Positions 1 through 8,107 of a stretch of 34,438 nucleotides of DNA are shown one piece after another (the stretch's first letter is position 1; every line of letters begins with the position of its first letter). The stretch is from Bacteroidales bacterium. Lineage in GTDB: Bacteria > Bacteroidota > Bacteroidia > Bacteroidales > UBA932. A program made the translations under genes and the position numbers. The notes beneath the pieces are model-generated. The model saw only the letters and a list, made by a program, of their open reading frames with translations, made no database searches and was not told where the DNA came from. Location: the NCBI GenBank assembly GCA_017962025.1, contig JAGCWD010000074.1, positions 1 through 34,438 of the forward strand. The letters run 5' to 3'.

Positions 1-342
1 CAGGCCGAAAGCGATGTTGTCATAGACATCGAGGTGGGGGAAAAGGGCATAGCGCTGAAACACGGTGTTGAGCGGTCTCTCGTGTGGAGGTATTCCCGCC
101 ACGTCACGAAATTCAGCCTTTCCTCCCTTCCTGTCCCACTCCATCATGATCTTGCCTTCGTCAGGTTGCAGGAATCCGGCGATCATTCGCAGCAGGGTGG
201 TCTTGCCGCAGCCCGAAGGGCCCAAAAGGGTTACGAATTCACCCTTGCGGATGTAAAGGGATATGTCCTTAAGGACCTGTTGGTCTCCAAACGACTTCGA
301 GAGATGCTCGATGTCGATGATGATGTTCTTCTTGTCGGCCAT
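1..342 (-). CDS. potA: PotA-like spermidine/putrescine ABC transporter ATPase (partial, 3' end outside window)
   Basis: This is the first 114 residues of an ABC ATPase that runs off the left edge. The Walker A motif GPSGCGKTT is at residues 41-49. A Q-loop of the form [10 protein letters not shown] near residue 95 is followed by [10 protein letters not shown], the wording typical of PotA, the cytoplasmic ATPase of polyamine importers. Family members then continue with the signature, Walker B and a TOBE domain, which lie outside the window. The start codon sits one base after the stop of the upstream porin gene, so the two are almost certainly co-transcribed and probably translationally coupled. 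Other CUT1-like importers (sulfate, iron, sugar) share this ATPase type, so polyamine as substrate is likely but not proved. Confidence 0.85.
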   Translation of the reverse strand, partial: MADKKNIIIDIEHLSKSFGDQQVLKDISLYIRKGEFVTLLGPSGCGKTTLLRMIAGFLQPDEGKIMMEWDRKGGKAEFRDVAGIPPHERPLNTVFQRYALFPHLDVYDNIAFGL

Positions 343-343
343 A

Positions 344-1387
344 TTATTTATTCCTGGGGAGTCTGAGGTAGTACATTGCACCAAGTGTCAGTGAAAGGAA
401 GTTCATGCGGGTGTTACCGAAGTTCCTTGTGTTGCCGGCGACTGCCGCATGAAGCCTGAGGTCCTGGCTGTCCCTGAGGGGGAACCAATGTGCGGCAGCT
501 CCGATGGTCCAGCTATTGGTAACGGGGAAATTCGGGATGATGGACTCTGTGATCTCGTCCAGGGGTTTGAAACGCTCGTAGCCCAGACGTCCTACGAACT
601 CCCATTTATCCGAAGGATTGTATTTTGCCGTTGTAAATGCCGTCAAGCCATCGTTCAGGATAAAGAAAGGGTCTCCGACCTTGTTTGACAGGTCTAGTTG
701 AAGAGTAACATCATCCAGTTCTAGCTGGTTGCCGAGAGTTACCATCCATTGGTATTTCCCTTCCCAGTCCTCGATGAAGTTCGTACTGTATAGCATGCTG
801 AAAGGGCCATAGTACCCTTGATATTGAAGCGAATAAGCCATTGCATTGAATGGTTTTGCGCCGTAAGGGGATGCAGTTGCCTGGAAGAAGAGTCCAGTTG
901 TTTCACCTTCATCCATCCATCCGATCTTGCCACCCCACTGGTAGCACTGGAAATTGTTGAACAAGCCAGTCATCATGTCAGGATGGACATCGTAATCGTA
1001 TTCTTCGAGTTCGAATCCACCGAAGGTGATGACCTGCTTGCCGGCCGTTATGATGAAATTACCGAGTGAGTACTCAAGATAAGCCCAGTCACACCAGTTT
1101 ACGTCATCAGCACGCCAGGTGTTCTGGTAAAGATACTTTGGTTCAGAGCTGAGCCAGTGGTTGCAGACGCTGAAAGAAAGATTCTCGGAGATGTTGCCCT
1201 CAAAAAGGGTGTAAAGTGAAGAATTGCCAAGAGTTACCTCATCAAACTTCCCATCAGAGAACGTCGGATTTACGTCAATCCTAGGAACGATGGTAATCCC
1301 GGCACTGGTGCCGGAATCGCTACCCTCTTGCGCCTGGGCAAGGGTGTAGAGCAGGATCGAAGCCGCTAAAACAACCAGTTTCTTCAT
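344..1387 (-). CDS. outer-membrane porin-like beta-barrel protein
   Basis: A 347-residue exported protein with a signal peptide ending near ALAQAQ (residues 15-20). The rest alternates short aromatic-rich strands (for example [18 protein letters not shown] and [13 protein letters not shown]) with polar turns, as in a single-chain outer-membrane barrel. The [10 protein letters not shown] phrase is reminiscent of phosphate-selective OprO/OprP-like porins, but I cannot name a family firmly. It has its own candidate -7 element (1427-1434) and ends one base before the potA start. That arrangement suggests it provides the outer-membrane entry for whatever the Pot-type importer carries. The C-terminus (YYLRLPRNK) is not the usual terminal aromatic residue. 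Confidence 0.7.
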   Translation of the reverse strand: MKKLVVLAASILLYTLAQAQEGSDSGTSAGITIVPRIDVNPTFSDGKFDEVTLGNSSLYTLFEGNISENLSFSVCNHWLSSEPKYLYQNTWRADDVNWCDWAYLEYSLGNFIITAGKQVITFGGFELEEYDYDVHPDMMTGLFNNFQCYQWGGKIGWMDEGETTGLFFQATASPYGAKPFNAMAYSLQYQGYYGPFSMLYSTNFIEDWEGKYQWMVTLGNQLELDDVTLQLDLSNKVGDPFFILNDGLTAFTTAKYNPSDKWEFVGRLGYERFKPLDEITESIIPNFPVTNSWTIGAAAHWFPLRDSQDLRLHAAVAGNTRNFGNTRMNFLSLTLGAMYYLRLPRNK

Positions 1388-1426
1388 TTAAACTCATAAA
1401 AGATTATTTAGTTCAACTTGGGTCTG

Positions 1427-1434
1427 CAAAGATA
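1427..1434 (-). promoter_or_regulatory. Bacteroidota -7 promoter element (TATCTTTG) for the porin-potA operon
   Basis: The minus strand reads TATCTTTG, a match to the Bacteroidota TAnnTTTG -7 consensus, 39 bases ahead of the porin start codon. No clear TTG -33 element is visible at the expected spacing. Confidence 0.5.
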
Positions 1435-1448
1435 ATAATAAAAACAAC

Positions 1449-1910
1449 TTATTCTTCAGATTTCTTGAGTAATATGATGATTACTCCATTCGTGCCCCTG
1501 ACACCGTAGATGGCTGCTTCGGAGTCCTTCAGTACATCTACGGACTTTACTTCGTAAGGATTGATGCTTGAGATGTCATCGACAGTCACTCCATCGACTA
1601 TAAACAAAGGATCGGAGGGTGCTTCGATGGAATTGATCCCCCTGATATAAACCTTTGTAGAAGCAGGATCGGATCCTTCCACCCTTACTCCAGGGACCTT
1701 GTCACGGAAATAGTCGAAGATGGAATCGTACACGCGGTTGTCCTTGTTCTTGACGTGTCCGATCGAGCCGGACAGTTTGTTTTTCGAAGATTTCACATAG
1801 CCGACATCTACGGAATCGTCACTGCCGGCGATGGATGAGTCCTTGGAAGCTCCGCATCCTGCCGTCAGCAAGGGAATGAGAACCAAGGCGATAAGTGCAG
1901 GTCTTTTCAT
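1449..1910 (-). CDS. plug-only TonB-receptor-domain lipoprotein
   Basis: A 153-residue lipoprotein with lipobox LTAGC (lipidated Cys19). After a polar linker, residues about 55-150 match the plug domain of SusC-type TonB-dependent receptors. DYFRDKVPGVRV, VYIRGINS, PLFIVDGV and a final IYGVRGTNGVIII are the canonical plug phrases. No barrel follows: the protein simply ends after the plug. Its start lies three bases after the DUF389 stop, so it belongs to that operon. Stand-alone plug lipoproteins are known in Bacteroidota, but their role is not established. It could sit on the periplasmic face and interact with a barrel or TonB, but nothing here shows that. Confidence 0.8.
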   Translation of the reverse strand: MKRPALIALVLIPLLTAGCGASKDSSIAGSDDSVDVGYVKSSKNKLSGSIGHVKNKDNRVYDSIFDYFRDKVPGVRVEGSDPASTKVYIRGINSIEAPSDPLFIVDGVTVDDISSINPYEVKSVDVLKDSEAAIYGVRGTNGVIIILLKKSEE

Positions 1911-1913
1911 TTA

Positions 1914-3251
1914 TTAATCAATTATGTTATGAACCGTAGCAGTAGTGTCTTCAAGCCTCAACTTCAACCATTCTTCGACTTTCTTGAGTTGGGGCTGGGA
2001 GATCGGCTTGTCTGAATGGGCAAGGATGATCGTGCAGTCCTTGACTCTCAAACTGTCATCCACAGTAGCGCCCTTTGTGATGGTAAGGTCCTTGATGTCA
2101 GGATAATTGTATCTTACCTCCCTCGCGACCCTCCTGTAATTTATGTCCTGTCCCTTCAGTTCCAGGATTTCTCTCTGAAGTTCATCTATCTTTGCATCCT
2201 TGCGCTCCATTTCGGTCTCCGTACGTTCATATATTCCTTTAAGGATACGGTCGGTGGCCTTCTCGACTGAGCCGAAATCGCTTTCCTTTATCTCCAGGCG
2301 GTTTTCGGGGATTCCATGTCTTGCGGCGGATTCAACGAGGTCTTTCTTCTCCTCATCGCTTAGTTTGTTTCCTGCATAGTAGATATCTACTTTCAGGACA
2401 TCCCCTGAATGGATCTTGTAGTCATAGATGTATCCCTGACGGAAGTCCTTGTTGTCGGATATGAAGTTTTGTACGTTCCTTTCAAAATTATTCTCTCCGA
2501 CCATCATGACCGCACTCCAGAGGCTCGGTACGGTAACAAGCAGAATTGCCAGGGTCATCCAGGTCCTCGTCCTCTTTGCCGTAATAGGGTTGGAATACTC
2601 CGCCTCCTTGAAATTCAAGTACTTGGTCATCAAGTAGGTGGCGAGGATTATGAATATGCAGTTGATCAGGAAAAGGAGCATGGCTCCAAGGAAGAACTGC
2701 AGGTTGCCCTTCGCAAGACCGTATCCGGCGGTACAGAGGGGGGGCATGAGGGCCGTAGCGATTGCTACTCCGGAGAGAACCATGCCACGCTCCTTACGGC
2801 TGCTCTCAAGGATTCCCGCAAGGCCACCGAACAGTGCTATGAGTACGTCGTAGATAGTAGGCCTGGTCCTGGCCTCGAGTTCGGTTGGATTGACCAGGTT
2901 GAGAGGGGAAATAAGGAAATACAACAATGCAGCGGTAAGGCTGACCCCGACCATGACGAGAAGGTTCCTGGCACTTTCTTCCAGTAGCTTTACGTCATTG
3001 GTCCCGAGGGCAAGACCTATTCCGATGATCGGGCCCATCAGAGGTGAAATCAACATCGCACCGATGATGACGGCCGTTGAATTGACATTCAGGCCTACGG
3101 ATGCGATAATGACTGAGAATGCGAGGATCCAAACATTCGGTCCGCGGAACCAGATGTTTTCCCTGATCCTCAAGGCTGCCTCATCCGTGTCTATCTGGTT
3201 GTTTATGTTGACAATGCCTTTAAGCCATCTTTTGATTACGTTCTCATCCAT
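1914..3251 (-). CDS. DUF389 / TIGR00341 family membrane protein
   Basis: A 445-residue inner-membrane protein. Residues about 35-245 hold a run of hydrophobic segments with the conserved DUF389 phrases TAVIIGAMLISPLMGPIIG and GVAIATALMPPLCTAGYG. After the membrane part comes a soluble C-terminal region containing a probable coiled coil (ERTETEMERKDAKIDELQRE, about residues 335-360) and a terminal alpha/beta portion. The molecular function of the family is unknown. It is the first gene of a two-gene unit with the plug lipoprotein and has a perfect TATATTTG -7 element (3285-3292). It diverges from gltS across a 100-base intergenic region that also holds an inverted repeat. Confidence 0.88.
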   Translation of the reverse strand: MDENVIKRWLKGIVNINNQIDTDEAALRIRENIWFRGPNVWILAFSVIIASVGLNVNSTAVIIGAMLISPLMGPIIGIGLALGTNDVKLLEESARNLLVMVGVSLTAALLYFLISPLNLVNPTELEARTRPTIYDVLIALFGGLAGILESSRKERGMVLSGVAIATALMPPLCTAGYGLAKGNLQFFLGAMLLFLINCIFIILATYLMTKYLNFKEAEYSNPITAKRTRTWMTLAILLVTVPSLWSAVMMVGENNFERNVQNFISDNKDFRQGYIYDYKIHSGDVLKVDIYYAGNKLSDEEKKDLVESAARHGIPENRLEIKESDFGSVEKATDRILKGIYERTETEMERKDAKIDELQREILELKGQDINYRRVAREVRYNYPDIKDLTITKGATVDDSLRVKDCTIILAHSDKPISQPQLKKVEEWLKLRLEDTTATVHNIID

Positions 3252-3284
3252 CGCTGAAAAAGATTAAAGACTACCTGAACCTAA

Positions 3285-3292
3285 CAAATATA
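3285..3292 (-). promoter_or_regulatory. -7 promoter element (TATATTTG) for the DUF389 operon
   Basis: The minus strand reads TATATTTG, a perfect TAnnTTTG match, 33 bases ahead of the DUF389 start codon. A recognisable -33 element is lacking. Confidence 0.55.
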
Positions 3293-3299
3293 CTTAAAG

Positions 3300-3326
3300 T
3301 CGTGAATTAATTGCTTTTTTTCACGA
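3300..3326. promoter_or_regulatory. 7-bp inverted repeat between divergent genes
   Basis: TCGTGAA (3300-3306) is matched by TTCACGA (3320-3326) with a 13-base AT-rich spacer. It lies between the DUF389 promoter and the gltS start at 3352. It is a possible operator for either gene. It is too short to call with certainty and lacks the strong GC stem expected of a terminator. Confidence 0.3.
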
Positions 3327-3351
3327 TATTTATGGTGTAAAACGAGTCAAG

Positions 3352-4584
3352 ATGCATCATTTGCTTTCACTCGACATGTTTCAAACAGCAGGAGTCGGCG
3401 TCATTGCCCTCGTCCTGGGTATGTTCTTTACACGTACCGTGCCGTTTCTCAAACGGTTCTGTATTCCCGCACCGGTCTCCGGAGGAATCCTTATCTCTCT
3501 TTTGACCCTTGCCTCATACAGTTTACTAGGAGTCGAGTTCTCCTTCGACGGCACCATCAAGGACATCTGTATGATGCTCTTCTTTACTTCAGTGGGTTTT
3601 CAGTCCAACATGAAGGCTTTGAAACAAGGCGGACGTTCGCTGGTCGTGATGATAATACTTGTTGCCGTACTCATCATAATCCAGAATCTTCTATCCGTCG
3701 GTATTGCCAAAGGAATGGACCTGGATCCGCTGGTAGGTATGGCTGCCGGGTCAATCCCGATGTGCGGGGGGCACGGGACCGCCGGAGGTTTTTCGCCTGT
3801 GCTGGAAAGCCTGGGTCTGGAGGGAGCATCCTCGATTGCCATGGCCTGTGCAACCTTCGGCCTTGTTGCCGGTTCAATGATAGGAGGTCCACTTGCGGAA
3901 TCCCTTATCCGGAGGCGCCACCTTGCCGAAGAGTCATCTTCCAAGGACATCCTGACAGGAATAGAGGCCTCTGAGGCATCCCCCTCGTCAAAGGAAGAAC
4001 GTTCCAAGTCCCATGAAAAGTCTTTCCGGGACTACACAAAAGCAGTCTATCTTCTTGTACTTGCAATGGCTGCAGGTATGTGTCTCAGCAAGCTGCTCGC
4101 CTTGACCGGGATAACTTTCCCTACCTATTTCGGCTCCCTGATAGCCGCATGCCTGATCAGGAATGTCACCGAGGCTTTCTCCGGCGGAAAGGATGTCCTT
4201 TGCATAGAGAAGGTCATCTCACTTGGAGATATCTGCCTGTCCCTGTTCCTGGGCATGGCAATGTCGTCATTAAAACTCTGGGAACTTGCCAGCCTGATGC
4301 TGCCTCTTTGTGTTATACTTCTTGCCCAGGTAGCATTCATGGCCATGTTCGTCTATTTCGTAGCATTCCGTGCCTTGGGCAAGGATTATGATGCAGCTGT
4401 CCTGGTCAGCGGACTTTGTGGTTTTGGGCTCGGCGCCACACCAAATGCGATGGCAAACATGTCTGCCGTCTGCTTCAAGTACCACTATGCCGTGAATCCT
4501 TTCATCATCGTGCCGATTATCGGCGCGATGTTCGTGGACATCATCAACACCACTGTGATAACGGTGTTCCTTAATATCTTATAG
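3352..4584 (+). CDS. gltS: sodium/glutamate symporter (GltS family)
   Basis: A 410-residue multi-spanning inner-membrane protein. The family hallmarks are all visible: IPAPVSGGILISL near residue 39, MMLFFTSVGF near 77, and the first re-entrant loop MCGGHGTAGGFSP (about residues 139-151). The second repeat has GFGLGATPNAMANM (about 362-375), and a C-terminal PIIGAMFVDIINT follows. Members exchange Na+ for glutamate import. A hydrophilic loop rich in Ser and Glu (about residues 190-225) separates the two halves, as usual in GltS. No close cotranscribed partner is present. Its stop codon directly abuts the stop of the convergent EamA gene. Confidence 0.92.
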   Translation: MHHLLSLDMFQTAGVGVIALVLGMFFTRTVPFLKRFCIPAPVSGGILISLLTLASYSLLGVEFSFDGTIKDICMMLFFTSVGFQSNMKALKQGGRSLVVMIILVAVLIIIQNLLSVGIAKGMDLDPLVGMAAGSIPMCGGHGTAGGFSPVLESLGLEGASSIAMACATFGLVAGSMIGGPLAESLIRRRHLAEESSSKDILTGIEASEASPSSKEERSKSHEKSFRDYTKAVYLLVLAMAAGMCLSKLLALTGITFPTYFGSLIAACLIRNVTEAFSGGKDVLCIEKVISLGDICLSLFLGMAMSSLKLWELASLMLPLCVILLAQVAFMAMFVYFVAFRALGKDYDAAVLVSGLCGFGLGATPNAMANMSAVCFKYHYAVNPFIIVPIIGAMFVDIINTTVITVFLNIL

Positions 4585-5523
4585 CTATAGGAGAAAGAAC
4601 ATGGCTACACCGGCCATGCAGATTGTAACGCCAAGGATTTCCTTGGGTGTAATCTTCTTCTTGTTGATCATAACTTCCGGGAAGAGGATCAGAACCGGAG
4701 TGAGGGCCATTAGGGTCGATGCTATCCCTGCATTGGCGTAGCGTACTGCCATTAGTGAAAGTGAGACTCCTAGTGCGGGCCCGAAGATAGTCAACAGAGT
4801 GGCGTATTTCATGCCTTTCCTGTCATGGATGCCAGCCTTCAGGTTTCCAAGGCCCTTCTGAAGAGTCAGGAGGAGGAAGAAACCGGCGAAACCTACTATC
4901 GCACGGATCATAGTCGAGGCGAAGGGAAGCATGCTTCCCATGATAGCCGGGGCGCCCAAAGGGATTGACTCTGAATAGTAATCCATGCCGACCTTGCTGA
5001 GCACCAGCCCTACTCCCTGACCTATTCCTGCACCGATTCCAAGGAGTATTCCCTTCAATGGCAGTGATAACTGGAGATGACGCTTTTCACCACCTCTGGT
5101 GAGGATAGAGATAGCAATACCTGTGAGGGTCACCAGCATGGCAAGGACTGACTTCCAGGTGAGTGATTCCCCGAGGAGAAACCAGCCTGCAATGGCTGCA
5201 CACGGTGGCGCAAGGGTCATCAGCAATTGTCCGAACCGCGGGCCGATTGCAATGTAGCAATTGAAAAGACAGAAGTCTCCGAAGACATAACCCACGAGAG
5301 CGGACAGTGAAAGCCATAGCCAGGCCTTCCCGTCGGCAAATGCAGGGTAGGGACGGCCTGTAGTCACCCAAAGCAGGATTCCTAGAAAAGCAGTGGCTAG
5401 GGCAAGACGAATTACGTTTGTTACCATAGAACCAATCCGCCTGCTCGCCTTGTCGGCGAACCAGGCGGAAAAGGTCCATGATACCGCTACTATGAGCGAA
5501 ATGATTTCGCCTATGTGATTCAT
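4585..5523 (-). CDS. EamA-family drug/metabolite-type transporter
   Basis: A 312-residue inner-membrane protein with about ten hydrophobic segments arranged as two EamA repeats (about residues 5-140 and 150-310). The second-repeat signature GIASTLMALTPVLILFPEV followed by KEILGVTICMAGVAMFFL is characteristic of the DMT superfamily. Substrates in this family are diverse (amino acids, nucleotide precursors, drugs) and cannot be read from sequence. It starts 23 bases after the stop of the TIM-barrel lipoprotein gene on the same strand, so the two probably share the promoter at 6511-6518. It could export or import a product of that enzyme, but this is only positional. Confidence 0.88.
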   Translation of the reverse strand: MNHIGEIISLIVAVSWTFSAWFADKASRRIGSMVTNVIRLALATAFLGILLWVTTGRPYPAFADGKAWLWLSLSALVGYVFGDFCLFNCYIAIGPRFGQLLMTLAPPCAAIAGWFLLGESLTWKSVLAMLVTLTGIAISILTRGGEKRHLQLSLPLKGILLGIGAGIGQGVGLVLSKVGMDYYSESIPLGAPAIMGSMLPFASTMIRAIVGFAGFFLLLTLQKGLGNLKAGIHDRKGMKYATLLTIFGPALGVSLSLMAVRYANAGIASTLMALTPVLILFPEVMINKKKITPKEILGVTICMAGVAMFFLL

Positions 5524-5546
5524 TGTGACTTGAATGAGGCTCGAGC

Positions 5547-6491
5547 CTACATCAGGTCAAGGGAGCGGAGGTATTCAACACTCTTGGCAACTCCCTGGAG
5601 GCGGTTGAGTCCCATGCTGGGCTCATCCTGCTCGACACAGAGCCACTGGGCACCGATCTCCATGGATTTGAGGATGACCTTCTCCATGTCGACCTGGCCG
5701 CAGCCAAGGGGACGATACTCAAAGGAACCGCCCTCGTCCTTCATCGAATTGTCAGTGGTAATGCCTATAAGAGCATAGGGAGCGGAGCTGAGATGGCCTT
5801 CGAGTTTGTAGTCCTTGAGGTGGACAACGGGAACTCCTCCCTTGTACCTCTCGAGAGTCTCGCAGATATCCTGGCCGGCATAGTCACACCAGCAGACATC
5901 AAGCTCGTTCTGGAGGTTCTCGCGGGCATTGCTGCTGAAGATAGCGTCGTAACCGAGAGTGCCGTCAGGCAGGTTCACAAACTCGAAATCATGGTTGTGA
6001 TAAAGCAGCTGGAAGCCTGCTTCACGCACTTTAGCACCTATTTCTCCTAGTTTGGCGACTGTCTGCTTGAACTGCTCGGGATCGATTCCGGGACGGCTGG
6101 CTTCATCCATGTACGGGAAGACAATGTACTGTACGCCAAGGACGGTGTTCTCTTCGATGACCTTGTCCACATCGTCAATCATCTGCTGGAAGGGGACATG
6201 GTTGGAGAAGGGGATGAGACCGAGCTCAGTGCACCAGCGCTTCACCTGGGCAACGGAATTGCCATAGTACTCGCCGTAGAATTCGACTCCGGCATAGCCC
6301 ATTTCACGGATCTGCTTCAGAGTGCCGTAGAAATCGGCCTCGAGATTAGTGCGGACGCTGTATAACTGCACTCCGACAGGGAGTTTCTTGGGAAACTTGG
6401 TGACTTCAGGTGCTTTTTTGCCAGCACAACCGGCAAGGAGAAGGACGGCAAGAACCGCGCTCATCAAATACTTGAAAATGCTCTTGTTCAT
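5547..6491 (-). CDS. sugar phosphate isomerase/epimerase-like TIM-barrel lipoprotein
   Basis: A 314-residue lipoprotein: the signal segment ends at LLLAGC with lipidated Cys22. The remainder is a xylose-isomerase-like TIM barrel (AP_endonuc_2 fold). It opens with PVGVQLYSVR and carries the usual metal-site strands: GVEFYGEY, LLYHNHDFEF, NELDVCWCDYAG, VVHLKDYK and a final LCVEQDEP. In this family Glu, His and Asp residues on these strands bind divalent metal. Exported versions are common in Bacteroidota, where some act on keto-sugars or inositols. The exact substrate here is unknown. It heads a two-gene unit with the EamA transporter and has a perfect -7 element at 6511-6518. Confidence 0.87.
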   Translation of the reverse strand: MNKSIFKYLMSAVLAVLLLAGCAGKKAPEVTKFPKKLPVGVQLYSVRTNLEADFYGTLKQIREMGYAGVEFYGEYYGNSVAQVKRWCTELGLIPFSNHVPFQQMIDDVDKVIEENTVLGVQYIVFPYMDEASRPGIDPEQFKQTVAKLGEIGAKVREAGFQLLYHNHDFEFVNLPDGTLGYDAIFSSNARENLQNELDVCWCDYAGQDICETLERYKGGVPVVHLKDYKLEGHLSSAPYALIGITTDNSMKDEGGSFEYRPLGCGQVDMEKVILKSMEIGAQWLCVEQDEPSMGLNRLQGVAKSVEYLRSLDLM

Positions 6492-6510
6492 GTTATTAGG
6501 GTAATTTGTT

Positions 6511-6518
6511 CAAATATA
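6511..6518 (-). promoter_or_regulatory. -7 promoter element (TATATTTG) for the isomerase-EamA unit
   Basis: The minus strand reads TATATTTG, ending 19 bases before the isomerase start codon. It matches TAnnTTTG perfectly. No -33 match is visible. Confidence 0.55.
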
Positions 6519-6554
6519 CGTCTTTTGTCTGAATAATCCTTGGAATGAATCACT

Positions 6555-8033
6555 TTACCGTTGCCTGTCCTTGAGTTTGCGGACCGGATCGCAGGTAATG
6601 CCGATTCCCAGCTTGTTGAATGTCTTGCGATCAACCTCGCTGAGCATGACGGTAGAGTGGACCTGGGCACCCGCGAGGTTAGGCAGCTGGTCGAGGGCCA
6701 TCTTGCAGTTCTCATCGATGAGGCTCATCATCGAGATGGCGACCAGCACTTCATCTGTATGCAGGCGTGGATTCCGGCCGTGGAGATAGGTGACCTTGGT
6801 CTTCTGGATAGGCTCTATCATGGTCTGTGGTATCAGCTTGACATTATGGGCTATTCCTGCAAGATGCTTGAGAGCATTGAGCAGAAGGGCGGCACTGGGG
6901 CCAAGAAGGGAACTGGTCTCCGCCGTGAGTATGGTACCATCATTGAGCTCAATCGCAGCAGTTGCTGAGCTGGACCTGTCGAGGCGTTCCTTCGCAGCCA
7001 CGGTGCTTTTCCTGTAAGCCGTAGTGATTTTCGCCTTCTTCATCAATAGCACAAGCTTGTTGACCTCGGCCTCGGTAGCCTTTCCGTCTGCAAAGTTGCA
7101 AAGAGCTGTGTAATAGCGCCTTATGATTTCCTGAAGGGAGGCTTCCTTGCAGACCTCGTCATCGCTGATGCAAAATCCTACCATGTTCACACCCATATCG
7201 GTCGGCGACTTGTAAGGAGTCGATCCATAGATGTCGTCGAACAGGGCATTCATTACCGGGAATATCTCCACGTCACGGTTGTAGTTTACCGCAGTTTTGC
7301 CGTAGGCGTCCAGATGGAACGGGTCGATCATGTTGACATCCTCCAGGTCGGCCGTTGCGGCTTCGTATGCCAGGTTTACCGGATGGGTGAGAGGCAGGTT
7401 CCAGATAGGGAAGGTTTCGAACTTTGCGTAACCGGCCTTGATGCCCCTTTTGTTTTCCTGATAGAGTTGGCTGAGGCAGACCGCCATCTTGCCGCTTCCG
7501 GGACCGGGGGCGGTGACTACGACAAGCGGCTTGGTGGTTTCAACATAGTCATTCTTGCCGAATCCTTCTTCAGAGTCGATCAGAGCCACGTTATGAGGAT
7601 AGCCTTCTATGGTGTGATGGTAATAGACCTTTATTCCCATAGTCTCCAGGCGCTTTCTGTAAGCCTCGGCACTGGCTTGGCCGTTGAAGTGGGTGATAAC
7701 GACGCTGTTGACTCTCAGCCCCCTTTCCATGAACTCATCCCTGAGCCGGAGTACGTCTACGTCATAGGTTATTCCGAGATCGCTCCGGACCTTGTTCTTT
7801 TCTATGTCGACAGCGCTGATGACTATGATGATTTCTGCATCATCCTTCATCTGCATGAGCATCTTGAGCTTACTGTCCGGTTCAAAACCAGGAAGCACCC
7901 GGCTTGCGTGGTAATCGTCGAACAGCTTGCCGCCGAATTCCATGTAGAGCTTGTCGCCGAAGGTAGCGATACGCTGCTTGATGTGCTCAGATTGGATCTT
8001 GAGGTATTTGTCGTTGTCGAACCCGTATTTCAT
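6555..8033 (-). CDS. DUF1846 domain-containing protein
   Basis: A 492-residue soluble protein with no signal peptide, collinear with the DUF1846 family over its whole length. Recognisable stretches are the N-terminal GFDNDKYLKIQSEHIKQRI, the nucleotide-loop-like TAPGPGSGKMAVCLSQLY (about residues 164-181), KFETFPIWNLPL, and DPFHLDAYG followed by NYNRDVE. The Gly-rich segment resembles an NTP-binding loop, but no activity is established for the family. Length matches family members, so it looks intact. It is flanked by separate transcription units and has its own candidate promoter at 8060-8090. Confidence 0.9.
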   Translation of the reverse strand: MKYGFDNDKYLKIQSEHIKQRIATFGDKLYMEFGGKLFDDYHASRVLPGFEPDSKLKMLMQMKDDAEIIIVISAVDIEKNKVRSDLGITYDVDVLRLRDEFMERGLRVNSVVITHFNGQASAEAYRKRLETMGIKVYYHHTIEGYPHNVALIDSEEGFGKNDYVETTKPLVVVTAPGPGSGKMAVCLSQLYQENKRGIKAGYAKFETFPIWNLPLTHPVNLAYEAATADLEDVNMIDPFHLDAYGKTAVNYNRDVEIFPVMNALFDDIYGSTPYKSPTDMGVNMVGFCISDDEVCKEASLQEIIRRYYTALCNFADGKATEAEVNKLVLLMKKAKITTAYRKSTVAAKERLDRSSSATAAIELNDGTILTAETSSLLGPSAALLLNALKHLAGIAHNVKLIPQTMIEPIQKTKVTYLHGRNPRLHTDEVLVAISMMSLIDENCKMALDQLPNLAGAQVHSTVMLSEVDRKTFNKLGIGITCDPVRKLKDRQR

Positions 8034-8059
8034 AAGAGACTTGATTTGAATACGGGTTA

Positions 8060-8090
8060 CAAAATTAACGTTTAGAAGTCGAATTCTAAA
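8060..8090 (-). promoter_or_regulatory. promoter (-7 TAATTTTG, -33 TTTA) for the DUF1846 gene
   Basis: The minus strand has TAATTTTG at 8067-8060 and TTTA at 8090-8087, with a 19-base spacing that matches the Bacteroidota TTTG-N19-TAnnTTTG arrangement except for one base in the -33 box. The element ends 26 bases before the start codon. Confidence 0.5.
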
Positions 8091-8107
8091 ATTTATTTTG
8101 CCCTGTC

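Noticed and set aside
34-366. An open frame on the plus strand over the potA-like gene, and many similar frames antisense to other genes
   Set aside because: They lie opposite strongly supported genes with recognised motifs, show no domain of their own, and often start with codons other than ATG.
3327-3334. TATTTATG as a gltS promoter element
   Set aside because: One mismatch to the -7 consensus and no -33 element at the right distance; kept out of the features.
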